A stretch of 12,226 nt of DNA, taken from JBHHZI01 sp046757965 (lineage in GTDB: Bacteria; Acidobacteriota; Polarisedimenticolia; SMYD01). The first letter of the stretch is position 1; each line of letters starts with the position of its first letter. Location: NCBI GenBank assembly GCA_046757965.1, contig JBHHZI010000099.1:1-12226 (forward strand). Reading direction: 5' to 3'. This document shows, one piece after another, positions 6,475-12,226 of this stretch. Made by a program: the position numbers and the translations under genes. Under the pieces are notes generated by a model that had not been told where the DNA came from, did not search any database, and saw only the letters and a program-made list of their open reading frames with translations.

Positions 6475-6509
6475 CCTCGACCGTCATCCTCACGTATCAG
6501 CCGTCGAGG
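6475..6509. repeat. Inverted repeat upstream of the efflux operon, possible operator
   Basis: CCTCGAC (6475-6481) and GTCGAGG (6503-6509) are perfect inverted copies with a 21-bp spacer, 52 bp before the adaptor ATG. RND operons are often controlled by repressors binding such sites near the promoter. No regulator gene is in the window and no clear promoter hexamers were found around it. Chance occurrence is possible. Confidence 0.25.
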
Positions 6510-6561
6510 GAATCACGGCGGCTCCTTCACTGCCCGGACTTCTCCAGCGAGGCAATCCGAC

Positions 6562-7788
6562 ATGGACTCCCGCAGACTCGACCTTCCGACGACGCCCCAC
6601 AGGCCCGCGCCCTTGCTCGTCAGGACCGCACTCATTGCCATGGCCATTCTCGTGACAGCCTGCGTCGCCAGCGGCCAGGCCGCAACCGACGGTGATCGTG
6701 CCGGTGACCACCCGTCTTCCTCCGCCGCAGAAGAGCAGAACGGTGGAACACCGGCAGATGATTCCGCGTCCTCGGACCCCGACGAACAGGCGGTGCCGGT
6801 GGAGGTGGTCACCCTGACGACAGGAGAGATGGAGGCCGTGCTGAGCTTCTCCGCCAACCTCGAGGCGGACGACCATGTGGCGGTCTTCTCCCAGGCCCCG
6901 GGGCAGCGCCGCATCGTCGAGCTCCTGGTCGAGGAAGGCGACGCCGTCCGGGCGGGCCAGGCGCTGGCGAAGCTCCAGGACGAGGAGCAGCGCAACGCGG
7001 TCGCCAAGGTCGAGTCACAGCTCGGCAAGGCGGAACGGAACTACGAGCGTCAGAAGCGACTCTTCGAGGGTGAACTGATCAGCGAGCAGGTCTTTCTCGA
7101 TGCGCGCTACGAGATGGAGCAGCTGGAGATCGCTCTGGACGAGGCCCGCCGGGAGCTCGGGTACATGTCGGTTCGTGCGCCGATCGACGGCACCGTCACG
7201 CGGCGTCTGGTGAATCTCGGCGACACTGTCAGCATCAACCAACATGTCGTGGATATCGTGGACTTCGATTCTCTCGTGGCGAGGATCTATGTTCCGGAGA
7301 AGAATCTCCGCCGGCTTCGAACCGGGCAGACCGCCCGGCTGCGGTCCGACGCCCTGGCGACCGACTACCAGGGTCGGATCGAACGGGTGTCACCGATCGT
7401 CGATCCGAAGAGCGGCACGGTGAAGGTCACGATCGCCGTGGGACGACGTCCTGGCCTGAGGCCGGGGCTGTTCATGGACGTGGACCTCATCACCGAGGTC
7501 CACGCCGAGGCCTTGCGGCTGCCCAAGCGCGCCCTGGTGTACGACCGCGACCGGACCTTCGTGTACCGCCTGACCACAGACGACCGCGTCGAGAAGCTTC
7601 CGGTTCTGGCTCGCCTGTCCGACGGTGACTACATCGAGCCGGCGGAACATCTCGAAGCCGGAGACCGGGTGGTGGTGGCCGGGCAGGCCGGCCTGTCGGA
7701 CGGTTCGCTGGTCGTACTGCCCGAGACCCGGGAGGCGACCGACTCCGCGCCCTCGACCGCAGCACGCCTGTCCAGACCCGCGTCCTGA
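6562..7788 (+). CDS. RND efflux periplasmic adaptor lipoprotein (HlyD/AcrA family)
   Basis: Bridges an inner-membrane RND permease to an outer-membrane channel. The protein has 408 residues, usual for the family. The N-terminus is a lipoprotein signal: arginines, a hydrophobic stretch (about 18-33) and the lipobox LVTAC with Cys34 as the lipidation site. A Ser/Asp/Glu-rich linker follows (about 35-77). The core has barrel-sandwich (lipoyl-like) halves around the motifs IVELLVEEGDAVRAGQALAKL (split over 118-138) and SVRAPIDGTVTRRLVNLGDTV (203-223). These flank a helical hairpin of about 141-200. A beta-barrel (VARIYVPEKNLRRL, 239-252, and PGLRPGLFMDVDL, 297-309) and a membrane-proximal domain (to about 387) follow. 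The ATG at 6562 has GAGG 9 nt upstream and puts the lipobox at a normal distance; Met27 would give too short a signal. Its TGA overlaps the permease ATG by one base (TGATG), so the two are co-translated. Confidence 0.94.
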   Translation: MDSRRLDLPTTPHRPAPLLVRTALIAMAILVTACVASGQAATDGDRAGDHPSSSAAEEQNGGTPADDSASSDPDEQAVPVEVVTLTTGEMEAVLSFSANLEADDHVAVFSQAPGQRRIVELLVEEGDAVRAGQALAKLQDEEQRNAVAKVESQLGKAERNYERQKRLFEGELISEQVFLDARYEMEQLEIALDEARRELGYMSVRAPIDGTVTRRLVNLGDTVSINQHVVDIVDFDSLVARIYVPEKNLRRLRTGQTARLRSDALATDYQGRIERVSPIVDPKSGTVKVTIAVGRRPGLRPGLFMDVDLITEVHAEALRLPKRALVYDRDRTFVYRLTTDDRVEKLPVLARLSDGDYIEPAEHLEAGDRVVVAGQAGLSDGSLVVLPETREATDSAPSTAARLSRPAS

Positions 7789-10700
7789 TGCCGGCGCCTC
7801 CTCGCGGCAACTTCGCCACCACGCGGCCCGTGGCAATTCTGATGGTGTTCCTGGCTGCAGTGGTGTTTGGCTATCTCTCGTACGGACGCCTGCCGGTCGC
7901 CCTGATGCCCGAGCTGACCGACCCGACCCTCACGGTGCGAACGGCCTATCCCGGAGCGGCACCGGAGGAGATCGAAAACGACGTCAGTCGCCCCATCGAG
8001 GAAGCGCTGGGGGTTGTCGGGGGGCTCCAGAAGATCGGCAGCATCAGCCGGGCGGACGTCAGTGACGTGGTGCTGGAATTCGACTGGGAATCCGACATGT
8101 CCGATGCCACCCAGGACGTTCTCGAACGCCTGGATCTCGTGGTCCTGCCGGAGGAGGCCGAGCGTCCCCTGATCCTGCATTACGACCCGGCGCTCGATCC
8201 CATGATGGAGCTGAGCCTGTCTGCCGACACCGAGGCCACGGATGACGATGCCCGCCTGCGCCGGCTGCGACGACTGGCGGACCTGCAGGTCAAGCGCGCC
8301 ATCGAACCGATCAAGGGAGTGGCCGCGGTGCGCGTCAAGGGAGGACTCGAGGAGGAGATTCACGTCCTGCTCGGCGAGGATGAACTGCGCCGCTCCGGGA
8401 TCTCCATCCAGACCGTCATCGACCGCATCGCGCAGGAAAACATCAACATCGCCGGTGGGACCATCAAGGAGGGCCGAATCGAGTACATGGTCCGCACTCT
8501 CAACGAGTTTGCCGACGTCGATCAGATCGCCAGCACGGTGATCACACGGATCGGGGACCGCGAGGTGCGGGTCGGCGATCTCGGGAGGGTGGTGAGAACC
8601 CACAAGGACCGCGAGATGCTAACCCGCACCAGCGGTGCCAGCAGTGTCCAGATCGAGATCTTCAAGGAAGCCGAAGCCAACATCGTGGCTCTGGCCCACA
8701 GGGTTCGCAGCGCCATCGAGGGGGGAGTCGGCAACGATGACGGTCTCGCCGGCCGACTGAGGGCCCAGGAGGACGTCAGCTTGCAGGTGGTCTCGGATCG
8801 CTCCCTGTTCATCGAGAGCAGCATTCGCGAGGTCCGCAACACGGCCATCCTCGGAGGCCTCCTGGCCGTGGCGATTCTCTTCCTGTTCCTGAGGAACATC
8901 ATCACGACCCTGATCATCGCCCTCAGCATCCCGATCTCCCTTCTGATCACGTTCGCGCCACTCAATCTCCTCGGCATCTCCCTCAACATCATGTCCCTTG
9001 GAGGGCTGGCGCTCGGCATCGGGATGCTCGTCGACTCCTCGATCGTCGTTCTCGAGTCGATTCACCGGCGCCGGGAAGAAGGAGACGGACTCGTGGAGTC
9101 CGCCGTGCAGGGCACCCGTGAGGTCCGTGCCGCCGTGCTGGCGTCCACGCTCACCTCCATCGCGGTGTTCTTCCCCATGGTGTTCGTGGAAGGCGTGGCG
9201 GGACAGGCGTTCGGCCACCTGGGCCTGGCGGTGGTTATCTCCCTTCTCGCCTCGGTGGTGGTCGCGCTGTTCTTCATCCCGATGCTGGCCAGCCGATCCG
9301 GCCTGGGACATGCCTCCGACACGCAGCCCGGCAAACCCTATCGATGGCAGTCGTTCGCAGCGTGGGATGCTCTGCGCGCATCCTTCTCCGGCAGCGCTCT
9401 CTGGCTGCGCATCGTAGCCATCCCGTACTGGGCCGTCCGCTTCGTCATCGGCATTCTGATCGAATCCGCCGGCAAGATTCTTCTCGGGGCCTTCGCGGCC
9501 ACGATGTGGGTCGTCTTCCATCTCGCCATGCCGGTGGTTTCGACCGTCTTCCGGGGTCTTTGCTGGCTGCCGGTGAAGCTCACCGACCTGGCCATGAGCC
9601 TCCTCGGTCGTGCCTACCCCCGGACCCTGAGGGCGGCGCTGGCCCACCCGGGCATGATCTTCGTCATTGTTGGATTGACCCTGTTCGGCACCTGGCAGAT
9701 CGTGGCTCGACTGGACAGCGAATTGCTCCCCGAGGTGCACCAGGGAGAGTTCAACGTCGAGGTCGCACTTCCCGTCGGGACTCCGCTCGAAGAGACGGAG
9801 CGGGTTCTCGCCCCGATCGAACGAGCCATCTTGGAGGAGACGCAGCACATCCGGTCGCTCCTGCTCACTGTTGGATACGATCCGACGAACTCCCGCCGGT
9901 CCGACGAAGGCGAACACACCGCGTCGTTCACTGTCCTGCTGGTCGACGAGGGCGACCCGGTCGCCACGGAGGAGAAGGTGACCCGCCGCCTCCGCGCTCG
10001 CTTCGCGGGCATTCCCGATCTGTCCACCCGCATCACCCGGCCCGTCCTGTTCAGTTCACGGACCCCCATCGAGGTGGAGATTCACGGTGATGATCTGTCC
10101 GTTCTCCGCGATGTCTCCCGGACCGCCCGCGGCATCCTGGCGAAGATGCCCGAGATCGCCGACGTGCAGACCACACTCCGAAGCGGCGCACCGGAGGTCC
10201 AGATTCTCTACGACCGGGACCGCCTCGCGCTCTACGGCCTGGATATCTCGGCGGTGGCCCGGCGGGTCCGCGACAAGGTGAAGGGGTTCCAGGCCACCCG
10301 GTTCAATCTGAAGGATCGAAGGATCCCCATCGTGGTCCGTCTGGAGGAATCCGATCGGAAGACGGTGGCCGACGTCAAGAACCTCGACATCAACCCCGGA
10401 GGAGCCCGTGCCATCCCCCTCTCGTCGGTCGCCACGGTCACCCTGGGAGAAGGGCCCAGTGAAGTGCGGCGGATCGACGGCGGACGGGTCGCCCTGCTCT
10501 CCGCCAATCTCACCAGCGGCTCGCTGAGCGCCGCCATCGGGAGGATACGGCGAGAACTCGACCGCGAGATCGACTGGCCCGCCGGCGTGACGTTCCTGAT
10601 CAGCGGCCAGAACGAGGAGTGGCAACGCAGCCGCGGAAGTCTCTTTCTGGCGCTCGGGCTGAGCATTTTTCTCGTCTACGTGATCATGGCGGCGCAGTTC

Positions 10701-11210
10701 GAGTCGCTGGTCCAGCCGCTGGTGATCATGTTCACGATTCCCCTGGCGTTCATCGGCACGGTCGTCGCCTTGCGGATCCTTCACCTGAACGTGTCCGTGG
10801 TCGTGGTGCTCGGCATGATCATGCTGGCAGGCATCGTGGTCAACAATGCCATCGTGCTGGTGGATTACATCAACACGCTACGCCGTCGGGGCCTGGAGAT
10901 GGACCAGGCCATCGTCCAGGCAGGATCGGTGCGCCTGCGGCCGATCCTCATGACCACCGCCACGACCGTTCTCGGGCTTCTTCCCATGGCCATCGGTTTC
11001 GGCGACGGAGCCGAGATCCGGACCCCGATGGCGGTCGCGGTGATCAGCGGGCTTCTCAGCTCGACCGCGCTCACCCTCGTGGTCATTCCCACCCTGTATG
11101 CCGTGGCCGATCGATTCACCGCGCGGTTGTTCGGCAACGAATCCCCGCTGGATCACGCCACCGGCGCCGGTTCCGTTCCGCCTGCCCGAAATGATCCGGT
11201 GTACCCATGA
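7788..11210 (+). CDS. RND efflux permease (SwrC/MdtB-like branch) with TM6-TM7 insert
   Basis: Inner-membrane proton-driven exporter, 1140 residues; HAE1-type permeases are usually 1020-1060. TM1 is at about 14-32. The first periplasmic porter region runs to about 345 and contains RTAYPGAAPEEIE (51-63). TM2-TM6 span about 350-500. The second porter region lies at about 642-945 and the C-terminal TM block at about 950-1108. The TM4 proton site reads GMLVDSSIVVLESI (412-425): Asp416 is kept, but the second Asp of AcrB's DD pair is Ser417. TM10 reads GIVVNNAIVLVDYIN (1015-1029), with Asn1019 where AcrB has its Lys. This pattern occurs in the SwrC-like branch. Between TM6 and TM7 (about 502-620) there are about 80 extra residues with two hydrophobic segments (about 538-558 and 564-585). 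It sits between the adaptor and a second permease (ATGA overlap), and the substrate is unknown. Confidence 0.93.
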   Translation: MPAPPRGNFATTRPVAILMVFLAAVVFGYLSYGRLPVALMPELTDPTLTVRTAYPGAAPEEIENDVSRPIEEALGVVGGLQKIGSISRADVSDVVLEFDWESDMSDATQDVLERLDLVVLPEEAERPLILHYDPALDPMMELSLSADTEATDDDARLRRLRRLADLQVKRAIEPIKGVAAVRVKGGLEEEIHVLLGEDELRRSGISIQTVIDRIAQENINIAGGTIKEGRIEYMVRTLNEFADVDQIASTVITRIGDREVRVGDLGRVVRTHKDREMLTRTSGASSVQIEIFKEAEANIVALAHRVRSAIEGGVGNDDGLAGRLRAQEDVSLQVVSDRSLFIESSIREVRNTAILGGLLAVAILFLFLRNIITTLIIALSIPISLLITFAPLNLLGISLNIMSLGGLALGIGMLVDSSIVVLESIHRRREEGDGLVESAVQGTREVRAAVLASTLTSIAVFFPMVFVEGVAGQAFGHLGLAVVISLLASVVVALFFIPMLASRSGLGHASDTQPGKPYRWQSFAAWDALRASFSGSALWLRIVAIPYWAVRFVIGILIESAGKILLGAFAATMWVVFHLAMPVVSTVFRGLCWLPVKLTDLAMSLLGRAYPRTLRAALAHPGMIFVIVGLTLFGTWQIVARLDSELLPEVHQGEFNVEVALPVGTPLEETERVLAPIERAILEETQHIRSLLLTVGYDPTNSRRSDEGEHTASFTVLLVDEGDPVATEEKVTRRLRARFAGIPDLSTRITRPVLFSSRTPIEVEIHGDDLSVLRDVSRTARGILAKMPEIADVQTTLRSGAPEVQILYDRDRLALYGLDISAVARRVRDKVKGFQATRFNLKDRRIPIVVRLEESDRKTVADVKNLDINPGGARAIPLSSVATVTLGEGPSEVRRIDGGRVALLSANLTSGSLSAAIGRIRRELDREIDWPAGVTFLISGQNEEWQRSRGSLFLALGLSIFLVYVIMAAQFESLVQPLVIMFTIPLAFIGTVVALRILHLNVSVVVVLGMIMLAGIVVNNAIVLVDYINTLRRRGLEMDQAIVQAGSVRLRPILMTTATTVLGLLPMAIGFGDGAEIRTPMAVAVISGLLSSTALTLVVIPTLYAVADRFTARLFGNESPLDHATGAGSVPPARNDPVYP

Positions 11211-12226
11211 CCGAGGCTCCCGGCCGCGCCGAGGCCGCTCTGCCTCGATTCTCGCTGAATCGTCCCGTCACCGTCGTCGTTCTGCTGCTGACGGCCATCG
11301 TCATCGGGCTCGTGGCCATCGCCGGCATCCCCGTTGAGCTGATCCCCAGCGGGTTCACGGCACCGACGCTCTTTGTCCAGGTGCCGTGGCCCGACGCGCC
11401 GCCCCGGGAAGTGGACGAGAAGATCACTCTTCCCCTGCAGAACGAGCTGTCCTCGGTCAAGGGCCTCGACGCGTTGATCTCGGTATCCAGGCCCCGCGGC
11501 GGGCTCGTGTTTCTTCGCTTCAAGCAGGGCACCGACATGGACATCGCCTATCGCGAGGTCCGGGACCGCATCGAGCGTGCACGGCGCGAGTTCCCGCCGG
11601 ACGTGGACCAGGTGTTCATCCGGAAGGACGATTCGTCCGGCATTCCGGTGTTCGTCATGGGTGTCGCCGTGGATCCGTCCCTGGCGGACCCGTACGACCT
11701 CATCCAGGACGAGATCATCCTGCCCTTCAGGCGCCTGGAAGGCGTCGCCTCGGTGACGGCGGACGGCCTGGAGGAGAAGGAGATCCTCATAGAACTGGAT
11801 CGCCAGCGCGTGGCGGCCAGCGGCCTGAACGTGTACGAGCTGGCGCAGCAGCTCGGCAACGACAACTTCACTCTCGCCAGTGGGGACGTGCGAGAAGGCG
11901 GACGCAAGCTGCTCTTGAGGTCCATCGCCCGCTTCGACTCTCTCGACGCCCTGGAGAATCGTCTGGTGGCTCCTGCCGTCCGTCTGAAGGATGTGGCGGT
12001 GGTCAGCTACGAGGAGCCCGACAAGAACTACCGGGTCCGGGCCATGAGCAAGCCCGCCTTCGCCCTCGTGGTGTTCAAGGAGGGGGAGGCCAATGCGCAG
12101 GCCGTCTGCACACGCCTGCAACACCTCGCCGACGGCCTGTCGAGCAATCCCCGGCTTCGCGGCGTGGAGAGCATCATCATGTTCAGCCAGGGCAAGGTGA
12201 TCGACGAATCCCTCGGCACCCTTCTC
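11207..12226 (+). CDS. Second RND efflux permease, N-terminal 340 residues (cut by window end)
   Basis: The start of a second RND permease, different in sequence from the one before it. TM1 is at about 20-41, preceded by the usual FSLNRPVTV (15-23). The first periplasmic porter domains follow: FVQVPWPDAPPREVDEKI (56-73), the PN1/PN2 region through LEGVASVTADG (177-187), and the docking-side segment around ELDRQRVAASGLNVYEL (196-212). The frame stays open to the last base and stops just before the expected TM2, so the proton-relay residues and C-terminus cannot be judged. The ATG overlaps the previous gene's TGA (ATGA). No Shine-Dalgarno is evident, so translation is probably coupled. Following one adaptor, two tandem permeases suggest an MdtBC-like mixed trimer, but two independent homotrimers sharing the adaptor are also possible. 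Confidence 0.92.
   Translation, partial: MTEAPGRAEAALPRFSLNRPVTVVVLLLTAIVIGLVAIAGIPVELIPSGFTAPTLFVQVPWPDAPPREVDEKITLPLQNELSSVKGLDALISVSRPRGGLVFLRFKQGTDMDIAYREVRDRIERARREFPPDVDQVFIRKDDSSGIPVFVMGVAVDPSLADPYDLIQDEIILPFRRLEGVASVTADGLEEKEILIELDRQRVAASGLNVYELAQQLGNDNFTLASGDVREGGRKLLLRSIARFDSLDALENRLVAPAVRLKDVAVVSYEEPDKNYRVRAMSKPAFALVVFKEGEANAQAVCTRLQHLADGLSSNPRLRGVESIIMFSQGKVIDESLGTLL

Noticed and set aside
8619..9917. Minus-strand open frame of 432 codons opposite the RND permease, with others at 7629-8603 and 11153-12124
   Set aside because: Low-complexity His/Gly/Asp-rich translations with no recognisable domain, fully antisense to the permease and adaptor genes.
1..12226. CRISPR arrays, insertion sequences, prophage genes, tRNA-edge attachment repeats
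   Set aside because: No regularly spaced direct repeats, transposase or integrase motifs were found, and no second copy of the tRNA 3' end was noticed in the window.

Overview
The window is GC-rich and densely coding, with G/C-dominated third codon positions. It comes from a Gram-negative bacterium: it encodes a lipid-anchored RND periplasmic adaptor and RND permeases, which only make sense in a two-membrane cell. The PilZ subtype fused to a receiver, and the SwrC/MdtB-like RND branch, recall Myxococcota/Acidobacteriota-type genomes. That is an impression, and the sequence alone does not fix the taxon. I see no insertion sequence, phage gene, CRISPR array or compositional break.

Layout. At the left edge, a partial threonylcarbamoyl-AMP synthase gene (tsaC/sua5 family, minus strand) diverges from a TrmH/SpoU-family RNA methyltransferase gene (plus strand). 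The gap between them holds a perfect 9-bp inverted repeat. The methyltransferase gene converges, 33 bp apart, on the end of a four-gene minus-strand signalling operon that reads from about 6240 down to 1496. In transcription order the operon encodes a pseudo-receiver-PilZ fusion, a stand-alone CheY-like receiver, a GGDEF-EAL protein that has lost both catalytic signatures, and a membrane-anchored multi-PAS histidine kinase. The first three genes are linked by two successive 4-nt GTGA overlaps. Upstream of the operon lies a tRNA-Gly(CCC) gene on the same strand, with CCA encoded. Then, divergently on the plus strand, comes an RND efflux operon: a lipoprotein adaptor (HlyD/AcrA type), a full RND permease with an unusual hydrophobic insert, and a second RND permease cut by the window edge. 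These are joined by 1-nt (TGATG) and 4-nt (ATGA) overlaps.

How the genes may work together. The signalling operon looks like a phosphorelay coupled to nucleotide-second-messenger sensing. The kinase probably phosphorylates the CheY-like protein. The degenerate GGDEF-EAL protein probably acts as a binding or scaffolding module rather than an enzyme. The receiver-PilZ protein probably reads c-di-GMP or a partner's state. No DNA-binding output domain is present, so the output is probably protein-protein or second-messenger based. The RND operon, with two different permeases behind one adaptor, resembles MdtABC and may form a mixed trimer. No outer-membrane factor or local regulator is seen before the window ends. 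Nothing here ties the signalling operon to the efflux operon beyond adjacency across the tRNA.
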